A stretch of 35,237 nt of DNA from contig CAMLNA010000031.1 in NCBI GenBank assembly GCA_946481025.1, forward strand, positions 1 to 35,237. Reading direction: 5' to 3'. Below the pieces are notes generated by a model. The model was not told the DNA's origin, did not search any database, and saw only the letters and a program-made list of their open reading frames with translations. Made by a program: the position numbers and the translations under genes. The DNA comes from an uncultured Rivibacter sp. (GTDB lineage: Bacteria; Pseudomonadota; Gammaproteobacteria; Burkholderiales; Burkholderiaceae). Shown piece after piece: positions 16,557 to 25,900 of this stretch (the stretch's first letter is position 1; each line of letters starts with the position of its first letter).

Positions 16557-16982
16557 ATGGACACGCCTTCGAGCCAAACGGAGCTGCGTGCGTTGGTGGT
16601 CGACGACAACATCGAACAGGCCACCACGCTCGGCTACCTGATGCAGCTGCTCGGCTGCCGCAGCGCGACGGCGTTTCGCGCGACCGACGCACTGCAGGTG
16701 GCCAGCGCCTTCGTCCCGAACCTGATGATCGTGGACCTCGAACTGGGCGATGACGACGGTTGTGCGGTGGTGGCGGCCGTGCGGGCCCGGCTCGGCCGCG
16801 CCGAGGTGTACACCGTGTGCCTCACCGGCCGCGGCGACCTGGAGGACGAGGTGCGGTGCATCGAAGCCGGTTTCGACTGCTTCGTCACCAAACCCATGGC
16901 GCTGGAGACGCTGGACCTGCTGCTCAACGAGGCAAGAGGCCGCGCCGACCATTCATCGTCGCCGCCGCCGCCCGGCCGGTAA
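16557..16982 (+). CDS. Single-domain response regulator (CheY-like)
   Basis: A 141-residue cytosolic receiver with all key residues: acidic pair Asp16-Asp17 in ALVVDDN, phosphoacceptor Asp60 in MIVDLELGDDDG, Thr in CLTGRG and Lys in FVTKPM. No output domain follows; the last 20 residues are a Ser/Pro tail. It probably relays or sinks phosphate from a kinase encoded elsewhere. The ATG at 16557 follows GGGAG by about seven bases; a longer frame from 16407 would add an unsupported extension. It is divergent from the degenerate receiver gene, suggesting a paired function. Confidence 0.88.
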   Translation: MDTPSSQTELRALVVDDNIEQATTLGYLMQLLGCRSATAFRATDALQVASAFVPNLMIVDLELGDDDGCAVVAAVRARLGRAEVYTVCLTGRGDLEDEVRCIEAGFDCFVTKPMALETLDLLLNEARGRADHSSSPPPPGR

Positions 16983-17066
16983 ATTGTCGATTCCGGCCCG
17001 GCTCGCCCGTCGTAGCTTCCGAGGGCCCGCCCTCCTCGAGACGACCAACCAACCACGGAGCTACTC

Positions 17067-17507
17067 ATGGGTACTGTCCAGCTGCATCGCGTCCTTCGCT
17101 GCCCGCCGGAGCGGGTGTACCGCGCCTTTCTCGACGCGAAGGCCCTCGCCAAATGGCTGCCGCCGCACGGTTTCACCGGCCAGGTGCACGAAATGGATGC
17201 CAGGGTGGGCGGCGGCTACAAGATGTCGTTCACCAACTTCTCCAGCGGCACGAGCCATTCGTTCGGCGGGCGCTACCTGGAACTCCGGCCGAACGAGCTG
17301 ATCCGCCAGGTGGACGTCTTCGACGACCCCAACCTGCCCGGCGAGATGACCAAGACGATTTCGCTCAAGGCCGTGTCCTGCGGCACCGAGCTGCACATCC
17401 TTCACGAGGGCATCCCCGACGTGATCCCCGCCGAGGCCTGCTACCTCGGGTGGCAGGAGTCGCTCACGCTGCTCGCGCAGGTGGTGGAGCCGACCATTCC
17501 GGACTGA
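17067..17507 (+). CDS. SRPBCC (AHSA1-like) domain protein
   Basis: A 146-residue START-like/SRPBCC protein of the Aha1/AHSA1 type. It shows the usual opening HRVLRCPPERVYRAFLDAKALAKWLPP, then GGGYKMSFTN and the closing GWQESLTLLAQVVEP. Such proteins bind hydrophobic ligands; the specific ligand here is not evident. The ATG has GGAG seven bases upstream. It is a single gene, convergent with the EF-G gene, with a strong shared hairpin between them. Confidence 0.88.
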   Translation: MGTVQLHRVLRCPPERVYRAFLDAKALAKWLPPHGFTGQVHEMDARVGGGYKMSFTNFSSGTSHSFGGRYLELRPNELIRQVDVFDDPNLPGEMTKTISLKAVSCGTELHILHEGIPDVIPAEACYLGWQESLTLLAQVVEPTIPD

Positions 17508-17548
17508 GCGAACACCCCTCGCGGCCGGCCGGCACGGGTTGCAGTCGA

Positions 17549-17580
17549 TGCGTGGAGGGGGAAACGGCCCCCTCCACGCA
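17549..17580. terminator. Bidirectional hairpin between SRPBCC and EF-G genes
   Basis: A perfect 13-base-pair stem, TGCGTGGAGGGGG paired with CCCCCTCCACGCA, around the six-base loop AAACGG. It sits between two convergent genes. No U-tract follows on either strand, so it may act with Rho or as a 3' stabiliser. Confidence 0.7.
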
Positions 17581-17589
17581 CATGGAGCG

Positions 17590-19623
17590 TCAGCCGAGGG
17601 CGACCTCGGCCGCGACGCCGGCAGGCGCCGCATCGTAGTGGTCGAACTGCATCGTGTACTGCGCCCGCCCCGACGACAGGGCGCGCAGGCTGCCGATGTA
17701 GCCGAACATCTCCTTCAGCGGCACCCAGGCCTCGACCACCGCGGCATTGCCGCGCGATTGCTGCCCGCGGACGGTGCCACGGCGCCGGTGCAGGTCGCCG
17801 ATGCAGTCGCCCAGGTACTCGAGCGGCGTCACGACCTCCACCGCCATCACCGGCTCCAGCAGCTGCGGCCCCGCCTTGGCAAAGGCCTCTCGCGCCGCCG
17901 CCGCGGCCGCCAGCTCGAACGCCATCGACGACGAGTCGCGCTCGTGGAAGCCGCCGTCCTGCAGCGTGGCCTGGAAGTCCACGCACGGAAAGCCGCCCAG
18001 CACGCCGGACTGCGCCGCGCGACGGACGCCCTGCTCCACCGCGGGAATGAACTCGCGGGGAATCGCGCCGCCGACCACGCGGCTCTCGAAGCGCACGCCC
18101 TCGCCGCGCGCCAGCGGCTCGAAGCGCAGCCTCACCTCGGCGAACTGCCCGGGGCCGCCGGTCTGCTTCTTGTGCACGTGGTGCACCTCCACAGCCCGGG
18201 TGATGGCCTCCCGGTAGGCCACCTGCGGGCGGCCCACCTGCACCTCGACGCCATGCCGCGCTCGCAGCTTCTCGATCGACACCTCGAGCTGCAGCTCGCC
18301 CATGCCCGACAGGAGGGTCTGGCCGGACTCGGCGTCATGCCGCATGCGCAGGCTCGGGTCCTCGCGCAGGAGCGTCTGCAGCGCCTTGGCAAGGCCCTGT
18401 GCGTCCGCCCGCGTCCGCGGCTCCACCGCCACGTCGATCACCGGCTCCGGCACGCTGATCTCTTCCAGGTGCAGCGGATGCGCCGGGTCACTGAGCGTGT
18501 GACCGGTCAGCGTGTCCTTCAGCCCCACGATCGCGGCGATGTCACCGGCCTGCAGCTGCCCGACCTCCAGGTGCCTGTCGGCGTGCACCTCGTACAGCCG
18601 GCCGATGCGCTCGGTGCGGCCGGTGCTCGTGTCGAGCACCGTGTCGCCGCGGCGCAGCCGCCCGCGGTACACCCGCACGAACACCATGGAACCATGGTCG
18701 TCGGCCACCACCTTGAAGGCCAGCGCGGCAAACGGCCCCTCCGGGTCGGATGCGGCCTCGCCCTCGCCGCGCGGCACTTCCTGCGGCGAAGGCAGGTAGT
18801 CGACCACCGCATCGAGCAGCGGCTCCACGCCGCGGTTCCTGAAGGCAGACCCCGCGAGTGCCGGCACCAGCGCGCCCGACACCGTGCCGCGCCGGATGCA
18901 GGCGCGCAACAGCGCCTCGTCCACCGGCTTGCCGTCGAGGTAGGACTGCAACGCAGATTCGTCCTGCTCGACCACGGCTTCGACCAGGCGGGCCCGTTGC
19001 CTCTGCGCGAGCTCCTGCAGCTCGACGGGCACGTCGGTCTCGCGGTACGGCGCACGCGCATCGTCGCGGTCCCACACCAGCGCACGCATGCCGAGCAGGT
19101 CCACCACGCCCCGGAACCCGCCTTCCGAGCCGATCGGCAGCTGCAGCGGCACCACGGTCGCGCCCAGGCGCTCCTCCATCATCGCCACGACACGGCCGAA
19201 GTCGGCTCCGACGCGGTCGAGCTTGTTGATGAAGGCGATGCGGGGCACCCGGTACTTGTCGGCCAGGCGCCAGTTGGTCTCGGTCTGCGGTTCCACGCCG
19301 GCCACGCCGTCGAACACCACCACGGCGCCGTCGAGCACGCGCAGCGACCGGTTGACCTCGATGTTGAAGTCGATGTGGCCGGGCGTGTCGATCAGGTTGA
19401 TCTGCACGCCCTTCCAGTGAACGGTGGTCGCCGCGCTGTTGATCGTGATGCCGCGCTGCCGCTCCTGCGGGTCGAAGTCCATGCGCGTGGTGCCTTCGTG
19501 CACCTCGCCCATGCGATGGCTTTCACCGGTGTAGTACAGGATGCGTTCGGTGGTCGTGGTCTTGCCGGCGTCCACGTGTGCAATGACGCCGATGTTGCGC
19601 AGTTTTCTGATGTTCGAGTTCAT
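17590..19623 (-). CDS. fusA: Elongation factor G paralogue (EF-G2-like)
   Basis: A translational GTPase of 677 residues that should promote ribosomal translocation or recycling. G motifs are intact: AHVDAGKTT (15-23), RGIT (57-60), DTPGH (79-83) and NKLD (133-136), and the order GTPase, domain II, III, IV and V is complete. It stands alone and is not beside rpsL, rpsG or tuf, so I take it as a second copy and not the main str-operon fusA. The ATG at 19623 starts with [22 protein letters not shown], the expected N-terminus; the frame continues upstream to 19860 but that part is not family-like. A leader with an intrinsic terminator lies upstream. It may serve a stress or growth-phase role. Confidence 0.93.
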   Translation of the reverse strand: MNSNIRKLRNIGVIAHVDAGKTTTTERILYYTGESHRMGEVHEGTTRMDFDPQERQRGITINSAATTVHWKGVQINLIDTPGHIDFNIEVNRSLRVLDGAVVVFDGVAGVEPQTETNWRLADKYRVPRIAFINKLDRVGADFGRVVAMMEERLGATVVPLQLPIGSEGGFRGVVDLLGMRALVWDRDDARAPYRETDVPVELQELAQRQRARLVEAVVEQDESALQSYLDGKPVDEALLRACIRRGTVSGALVPALAGSAFRNRGVEPLLDAVVDYLPSPQEVPRGEGEAASDPEGPFAALAFKVVADDHGSMVFVRVYRGRLRRGDTVLDTSTGRTERIGRLYEVHADRHLEVGQLQAGDIAAIVGLKDTLTGHTLSDPAHPLHLEEISVPEPVIDVAVEPRTRADAQGLAKALQTLLREDPSLRMRHDAESGQTLLSGMGELQLEVSIEKLRARHGVEVQVGRPQVAYREAITRAVEVHHVHKKQTGGPGQFAEVRLRFEPLARGEGVRFESRVVGGAIPREFIPAVEQGVRRAAQSGVLGGFPCVDFQATLQDGGFHERDSSSMAFELAAAAAAREAFAKAGPQLLEPVMAVEVVTPLEYLGDCIGDLHRRRGTVRGQQSRGNAAVVEAWVPLKEMFGYIGSLRALSSGRAQYTMQFDHYDAAPAGVAAEVALG

Positions 19624-19812
19624 GGCGAATCTTTCTTGGGCCTGTGTCGGGCAATGCGCCGCCCTCAGGCCGATTCGCCTGAAGGCTAGCGTCGAAGGAA
19701 GTGCGGGCTGCGGCCGGAGCGCAAGCGCACGAGGTCCACGCTCCGGCGGTCGGAAATCGTGGCGATCAGCTTGTCGTAGGTGCGCATGGCAGGAATGCCT
19801 CGAGAAAAACAA

Positions 19813-19842
19813 AACCCCGGAGGGCGGGCGCCTGCCGGGGTT
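19813..19842 (-). terminator. Intrinsic terminator in the leader of the EF-G paralogue
   Basis: On the minus strand AACCCCGG pairs with CCGGGGTT, with extra pairing inside, and is followed by TTGTTTTT. No minus-strand gene ends nearby. It lies about 190 bases upstream of the EF-G start, as expected for an attenuator or for the end of a small RNA. Confidence 0.7.
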
Positions 19843-19848
19843 CGTTGC

Positions 19849-19870
19849 CGGAAGGCGCATACGCCTTCCG
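19849..19870 (-). promoter_or_regulatory. Leader hairpin next to the EF-G leader terminator
   Basis: A perfect nine-base-pair stem, CGGAAGGCG with CGCCTTCCG, around a four-base loop. It is six bases upstream (in the minus direction) of the terminator hairpin. Tandem hairpins of this kind are seen in attenuators. Confidence 0.6.
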
Positions 19871-20153
19871 AACGCGGTCGAAAGGCGGTGTCAGGTGGCG
19901 ATGCTCGCCTCGATCACGTTGATGAGCTTCATGGTGGGCGCGATTGTCCTGGAGCTTGCGGCTTCATGCAATCGTCCCAAGGTGCGCCGTGAGCAATTGA
20001 CCATTCCTTGAACCGCAACCGGCGCAGAACTGCGGCAGAAGCATCGCCGGGGGCGGCCGTATTGATTGCGTCATGTTTTGGTCATGCAAGTTGGCAGCCC
20101 TGCTCCTAGAGTCCAGCCCGCTCGCACCTCCAAACCAACGACGAAGGCACGCC

Positions 20154-20540
20154 GTGGGCCCAACCTCCTCGCTGATCATCGCCGCCAGCTGCGGCGCAGC
20201 CGTCGCTGCATTGGCCGCGTGGTGGCTGACGCGCAGCCACTACGGCGCGCGGCTGCGGTTGCTCCAGGCGCGCTATACGCAGCTGCACGCGGCCGCCGTG
20301 CAGTACGAAAAGGACGCCCGCCGGCAGGTCGGTTCACTGCAGGCCGAGCTGGCCGTGCAGCGCGCGCGTACGCAATCGGCTCGCGAAATCGCCGAACAGC
20401 GCCAACGCAGGGCGGCACTCGAAGCCGCACTCGCCGAAGAAGCCTCGAAACCGAGCACGGACTGCACCCTCTTCCCGGACACCGAGCCGCTGGCCCCCTG
20501 GGCGCCGAAGCGGCGCAACAGCCCCGGAACACCCCCATGA
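20154..20540 (+). CDS. Single-pass membrane protein with coiled coil
   Basis: A 128-residue protein with one membrane segment at about 5-26 (SLIIAASCGAAVAALAAWW). A basic-rich helical region from about 30 to 100, heavy in Ala, Arg, Gln and Glu with heptad spacing, predicts a coiled coil. A Pro-rich tail ends in RNSPGTPP. I do not recognise the family. The GTG at 20154 has GAAGG upstream at good spacing, and the stop overlaps the next gene's ATG by four bases (ATGA), which strongly supports it as a real, coupled gene. The region upstream of the GTG in frame is not convincing coding sequence. Confidence 0.75.
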   Translation: MGPTSSLIIAASCGAAVAALAAWWLTRSHYGARLRLLQARYTQLHAAAVQYEKDARRQVGSLQAELAVQRARTQSAREIAEQRQRRAALEAALAEEASKPSTDCTLFPDTEPLAPWAPKRRNSPGTPP

Positions 20541-21688
20541 CCAACGCTCGCCACCTCAAACCCGCGGACCAGCCCTTCGGATGCTGGGCCAGGCGCCTGC
20601 TCGCCCTGGCGGCCTGTTGCGCCATGACGACCCACGCATGGGCGGACATCGTCATCGGACAGGTCGCCCCGTTCAGCGGTCCCCAGGCCGTCACCGGCAA
20701 GGCCATCCATGCCGGGGCGAAGCTCTACATCGACGCGGTCAACGCACGCGGCGGCGTCAAGGGGCAGCGCATCAGGCTGGTCACCCGTGACGACGCGCAG
20801 AAGCCCGATGAGACCGTGCGGCTGGTCAAGGAGCTGATCGCGCAGGAGTCACCGGTCGCGCTGATCGGCACGGTCGGCACGAGCAACCTCGAGGCCGTCG
20901 GCAAGGACGGCGTGCTCACCCGCGAGCACATCTCGATGGTCGGCGCGATCTCCGGCGCTGCCTCGGTGGCGCGCACCCAGGGCATGCTGGTGGTGAAGGC
21001 CAGCTACCACGATGAAGTCCGGCGCCTGTTCAGCCAGCTGTCGCAACTCGGGTTGACCCGCGTGGGGCTCGTCTACCAGGACGACGGGCTCGGCAAGGAC
21101 GTGCTGGCAGGGGCGGAGCAATTTGCCAGGCAGCATGGCATCACGCTGGTGGCGAAAGCCGGGTACGAGCGCAACACCACCAACGTGCAGGCGGCGGTCG
21201 AGGCCATGCGCAAGGCAGCACCCCAGGCCATCTTCCTGGGCGCCACGACGGCTGCCGCGATCGAGTTCGTCAAGGCGTTCGGCCCGGGCCGTTCGACCAC
21301 CATCTACGGCATGTCGATCATCGACACCGAAGTCCTGATGAAGAAGCTGGGCCCGCAGCAATCGGTCGGCTATGCGTTCTCGGTGGTGCTGCCGCTGCCC
21401 ACCGACGAGAAGGTGCCGCTCGTTCGCGAGTACCTGGCGATGCGCGCCAAGTCCGGCGACCCGGACCTGGCCACCCGCTCGCTGGAAGGATTCATCGCCG
21501 CGAAGGCGCTGGTGCGCGCGCTGGAGAAGACGGCGCGGCCGGCCCGGGACACCGTGGCGGCCACGCTGCAAGGCATGGCCGACCTCGATCTGGGCGGGTA
21601 TCACCTCGACTTCACCGAAGCAGGCCGCTCCCGCACACGCTATGTCGACTTCGCCATCGTCGGCAGCCGCGGCAAGATCGTGAAGTAG
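20537..21688 (+). CDS. Periplasmic ABC-type substrate-binding protein (branched-chain amino acid family)
   Basis: A 383-residue exported binding protein of the Peripla_BP_6/LivJ type. The signal peptide covers about 1-36 (ending HAWA). The mature part starts DIVIGQVAPFSGPQAVTGK, followed by the two Rossmann-like lobes with TVGTSNLEAVG and GMSIIDTEVLMKKLG. No permease or ATPase is next to it, so either the transporter is encoded elsewhere or it is an orphan sensor-type binding protein. Its partner gene is the membrane coiled-coil protein, translationally coupled through ATGA at 20537-20540. The likely ligand class, amino acids or aromatic acids, is by family only. Confidence 0.9.
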   Translation: MTNARHLKPADQPFGCWARRLLALAACCAMTTHAWADIVIGQVAPFSGPQAVTGKAIHAGAKLYIDAVNARGGVKGQRIRLVTRDDAQKPDETVRLVKELIAQESPVALIGTVGTSNLEAVGKDGVLTREHISMVGAISGAASVARTQGMLVVKASYHDEVRRLFSQLSQLGLTRVGLVYQDDGLGKDVLAGAEQFARQHGITLVAKAGYERNTTNVQAAVEAMRKAAPQAIFLGATTAAAIEFVKAFGPGRSTTIYGMSIIDTEVLMKKLGPQQSVGYAFSVVLPLPTDEKVPLVREYLAMRAKSGDPDLATRSLEGFIAAKALVRALEKTARPARDTVAATLQGMADLDLGGYHLDFTEAGRSRTRYVDFAIVGSRGKIVK

Positions 21689-21718
21689 CGCGCCGCACGG
21701 TCGGCATGGGTGGCCGCT

Positions 21719-22213
21719 TCAACGCGGCGGTTGCCCGGCCGCACCGGCTCTGTCGAATTCCTCGAACACCGACAGCCCCACTTCGCTGACTTGCAGCTTG
21801 TCGGGCGTGCCGAAGGTGGACAGCAGGTTGTCGTGTTCCGCCCTGGATGCGAGTTGCACGGCTTTCGACAGCCGCGTGCGCAATTCGGCGATGCCGGCCT
21901 GCGACCAGTCGTCGGTCAACGCCTCCAGCTGCTGCAACGCACGGGCCTGCACCGGATCGGGCAAGGTCCACAAGCCTGCCTCGCCGCGGCGGCGCAGCGC
22001 CTTCTCCACGAGCGCCAGGTGCGGCAGGGTGCGCCGCGCATGCGGATGGCGGGCCAGCAGCGTCGCGAGCTGGCCTTGCATCAGCATCAACAGCGGCTCG
22101 GGCAGGTCGGCCCTGCGCGCGGCCGGCGCCTGCGGCGGGCGTGCCGCGGCAGGCACGCGCCGGAGTTCGCGCATCCACCGTCTCAGCCAGCGCATCACGG
22201 AATGCCTCGACAT
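21719..22213 (-). CDS. Conserved-looking basic protein of unknown function
   Basis: A 164-residue cytosolic protein that I do not recognise. The N-terminus is basic (RHSVMRWLRRWMRELRR), and an all-alpha region follows, ending KLQVSEVGLSVFEEFDRAG. It starts 13 bases after the HD-GYP stop and is probably co-transcribed with it. Start choice is open: ATG at 22213, or GTG/ATG at 22198/22195, which have GAGG six to nine bases upstream. It converges on the substrate-binding protein gene with 30 bases between stops. Confidence 0.6.
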   Translation of the reverse strand: MSRHSVMRWLRRWMRELRRVPAAARPPQAPAARRADLPEPLLMLMQGQLATLLARHPHARRTLPHLALVEKALRRRGEAGLWTLPDPVQARALQQLEALTDDWSQAGIAELRTRLSKAVQLASRAEHDNLLSTFGTPDKLQVSEVGLSVFEEFDRAGAAGQPPR

Positions 22214-22226
22214 GGCGCGATGGCCG

Positions 22227-22856
22227 TCAGGCCAGGAAGTCCACGCCGGAAGAAGGCTCGGTGCGCAGCATGGCAGGGACTCGGCCGGCTGCGATGACGG
22301 CCCGCTCGACGCCTTCGGCGTACTGCTGGGCAAGCGTGGAAGCATCGATGCTGAGCAGGGCCTCGACGCACCAGGGGTCGAACTGAACGGTGGCCCGGTT
22401 GCGTATGTACTCGAGCGCCAGTTCGACCGGCCAGGCGGACTTGTAGGAGCGCTCGCTGCACAACGCGTCGAACACGTCGGCCACCGAGACGATCCGTGCC
22501 GCCAGCGGTATCTCGCGCCCCTTCAGGCCGAAGGGATAGCCGTGGCCGTTCCACCATTCGTGGTGCAGCAGCGCCACGGCCACGGCGTCGCCCGATATCG
22601 ATGCACCGGACTGCGCCTGCTGCCGCAGCATCCAGGCGCCCATGGCGCAGTGCTGCCGCACGATGCCGTGCTCCACGCGTGTCAGCGAGGCGGGCTTTTC
22701 CAGGAGCTCCTGAGGCAGTTGCTCCTTGCCCACGTCGTGCGTGCGCGCGGCCGCCGCGATGGCGGCGGTCTCGGCCCTGCCGAGCCCCACCTGTTCGCAA
22801 AGACGCTCCGCCAGCCAGGCTGTGCGGATGCCGTGTTGTGCGATGTCAGGGCTCAT
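22227..22856 (-). CDS. HD-GYP domain phosphodiesterase
   Basis: A 209-residue protein that is essentially one HD-GYP domain, the family that hydrolyses cyclic di-GMP. Key marks are the HD pair His40-Asp41 in THDVGKEQLP, HHEWWNGHGYPFGLKG at about 98-113 with an intact GYP, and VADVFDAL. There is no receiver or sensory domain, unlike the common RpfG type, so control may be by expression or partners. The ATG at 22856 lacks a clear ribosome site and in-frame starts a little upstream are possible. A GGDEF cyclase lies 4.4 kb away on the other strand, which points to local c-di-GMP control. Confidence 0.85.
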   Translation of the reverse strand: MSPDIAQHGIRTAWLAERLCEQVGLGRAETAAIAAAARTHDVGKEQLPQELLEKPASLTRVEHGIVRQHCAMGAWMLRQQAQSGASISGDAVAVALLHHEWWNGHGYPFGLKGREIPLAARIVSVADVFDALCSERSYKSAWPVELALEYIRNRATVQFDPWCVEALLSIDASTLAQQYAEGVERAVIAAGRVPAMLRTEPSSGVDFLA

Positions 22857-22973
22857 GGGTACTGCTGGTGAGGGCGCGAAGTGCCCGGCCAGTCTAGGCA
22901 GCGGCGGCGCACAAGACATGACGAGGACTTGACGGAATCCCGATGCCACACGAATGAGGGGCGCCGGCCGTGA

Positions 22974-25900
22974 TCAATGTGCAGGCAGCGGATCGACGCG
23001 CAGCGAAACGGTGGTGCCGGCGCCGGGGCTGCTGGCAACGCTCAGCTCGCCGCGCAGCAGCCGTGCGCGCTCCTGCATGCCCAGCAGCCCGTGGCCCCGG
23101 CCGCGGCCGGCGGTGTCGAAACCCACCCCGTTGTCGCGCACCGTCAGCTCGACGCCCTGCGGGCCGCGCTGCAGGCTGAGCGTCACCTGCGAGGCATCGG
23201 CATGACGGCGCACGTTGGTGAGCGACTCCTGGGCGATGCGGAAAACCATCGTCGCCTGCTCGGTCGAGAGTTCGCAGGCGGCCAGGTCGATCTCGCGCCG
23301 GCAAGCAATGCCGGTGCTGCGCCTGAACTCCTCGGCCAGCCAGTCGAGTGCCGCAGCCAGCCCTCCGTCGAGCGCCGGCGGCCGCAACTGCGAGACCAGG
23401 CCCCGCACGCTGCGGACCAGGCGGTCCACGCGGTCGAGCAGCATGTCGATCTGCTCGGCCTGCGGCGGCCGGTGGTTGCGCGCCTGCATGCCCAGCACAG
23501 AGACTTCCATGCGCAAGGCCGCCAGCTGCTGGCCCATCTCGTCATGCAGCTCCCGCGAGACGTGCCTGCGTTCCTCCTCGAGCGCACGCGCATTGTGTTC
23601 GCCAAGCTGGCGCAGCGCCTGCTGCGAGGCGTCCAAGGCCGCGGTGCGCTCGGCAACGGCCCGCTCGAGCTCGAGCCGGCGGGCCCGGGCACGGCGGTTG
23701 ATCAGCAGGGTCGACAACGCCCACAGTGCAGCGAGTCCGGCCGCGTAGCCGAGCTTTGCCGGCACCGAGAGCCACCAGGGCGGTGCCACCTCGAACGAAA
23801 TCCGCAAGGCCGGCCCCGCCTGCTCCGCGAGCGGCGACCCGCTCGCGCGCAACTCGAGCAAGTGCGGGCCGGGTTGCAGGGAATCGACCTGCAGCACGCC
23901 ACCGACCACTTCGCGCCATGCCGAGGCGTCACCGCCCAGGCGGTATTCGATCCGCGTGGAGCGCACGCTCGCATAGTCGGCACTGGCCACGATGGCGCGC
24001 AGGTGCCTGTCGCCCCACTCGATGGCTTCGCGCGGCGGCTCGCGGAAGCTGCGGGAGCCGAACTCCAGCCGCTCCAGCCTGAGCCTGGGCGGGCGCGGCG
24101 CCTGCCAGCCCGGCAGCAGTTGCGTGAGCCCTGCGCTGGTCCCGATCCACGCGGTGCCATCGTCGTCGAACCTCAACCCGAAATCGGACACGTCGTTCCA
24201 CAGCAGGCCGTTGCTGCGGTCCAGGCGCGACCAGCGCCCGTCGCCGTACACCAGCACGCCGCGGTCGGTGCCCAGCCAGATGTGCCCGCGGGCGTCGGCG
24301 CGCAGGAACAGGGGCGAAACGCCGCCCAGCTGCTCCCTGCTGAAGCGGTGGACGCGGTGCGCGGCACCGTCCTTCACCTCGTAGGCCGACACGCCCTGCG
24401 AATCGACCGTCCACAGCTGCGACGCGCTGAACGTCGCGTAGACGTGGGCATCCACCGGCTGCGCCTGCTCATCCAGCAGCGGCTTCCAGCCGCCGCCCTC
24501 GCGGCTGAGCATTCCCTTCGAAGAGACGAACCAGTCTCGGGTGCCGTCGTACGCGACGGCCCAGAAGCGCCCGCCGGAAGGGTTGGTCGCCCAGGGCTCG
24601 GCACGCGCACCGGTTCCGGAGGCCACCAGGCGGTGCACCCTCCGGTTGCCCAGCGCATAGACATCGCCGTTTCCGCCCCGCGCGAGGTCCACTTCCGAGT
24701 CCGGCTCGGCGAAGGTCGTGCGCACGATGCGCTCTCCTTCCAGCGCCACCAGCACGCTGTCGGCCTCGCGCCACCAGATGTTGCCGGCGGCGTCGCTCTG
24801 CAGACCCCCGGTCCAGTTGCCCCCGGCGCCGTGCACCAGCTCGAAGCGCCCGGCCTGCGCATCGAAGCGGGCCGGGCCCTGGGACGTGGCCACCCACAGG
24901 CGCCCGCGGCGGTCGCGTGCAGACCCCCACGCAACCGGTGAAGGCAGGCCGTCTGCAGTGGTCCAGTGCTCGACGCGGCCCCAGCCGATCCAGCGATGCA
25001 GGCCGCGGCCGGAGGTGCCGAGCCACAGCGAACCTTCCGCATCGACCCGCAGTGCACGCACGGCGGTCTGGGGCAGGCCGTTGCGCTGGGGGGTCCATTG
25101 CTGCCAACGCCGGCCGTCCCAGCTGGCCAGGCCCTCGTCGGTGGCGGTGACGATGCGGCCCGCGCCGTCCTGCACCATGGCGATGGTGCCGCTCCAGCGG
25201 CGTGCCTGCGGCGCGGCGACGGCCTCGAACCGCCGCGCGCCAGGGCGCAGGCTGAGCAGCAGGTCGGCGCTGCGGGCCCAGAGGGTGCCGTCACCCCCCA
25301 GCGCGAGGTTGGCCCAGGCCCGCGGCGGCACCCCGCCCTCTTCGGTCCAGAGGTCCAGCCGGCCGTCGCGCCACGCGCACAAGCCCTTGCCGCAGCCGAA
25401 CCACAGCGCCCCGTCGACCACCCGCAGCGGCCCGCCTTCGGCATCGTGGCTGCTCGGCCAGGTGCCGTGCGCCGGCAATGGAACTGGTTGCGCGACCACG
25501 CGGTCGGTGTCGCGCTGCGGCGGTGCGATCCGCCACACGGCGCCGTCCCTGCCCATCGCATAGGCCGTGCCCGCGCTGTCGAGGTCGAGCCGCTGCCCGC
25601 TCGACACGGTGAGCGCACCGCCCGTTTCGGAGCGCACTTCGCCCCAGCGATAGGCCGCACCGGCCGGCTGCCCCAGGAACAATCCCGCTGCCGTGGCCAC
25701 CCACAACCGACCGGCCGGGTCGCCCCGCACCGCGTTGATCCATTCGCCCGCCGACTCCGGCAGCGGCTCCTGGCGAATGCGAAAGCCGTCGAATGTGAAC
25801 AGGCCGTTGGCGGTGCAGATCCACAGCGCGCCGCGCGCATCCTGCTCGATGCACTGGGCGGTCAGGTTGGCCAGGCCCTGCTCCTGCTGGTAGGAGTCGA

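Larger units (their letters stand above)
19624..20153. promoter_or_regulatory. 530-base intergenic region between divergent EF-G and membrane-protein genes
   Basis: Contains the EF-G leader: a 13-codon ORF (19891-19932), a nine-pair hairpin (19849-19870) and an intrinsic terminator (19813-19842), all on the minus strand. A second short frame of 33 codons (19686-19787) has no good ribosome site. The right part, from about 19990 on, is presumably the promoter of the plus-strand operon. No larger gene is visible. Confidence 0.5.

Noticed and set aside
19686..19787. A 33-codon minus-strand frame between the leader terminator and the EF-G gene
   Set aside because: No good ribosome site and no recognisable sequence. 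It is kept only as part of the leader description.
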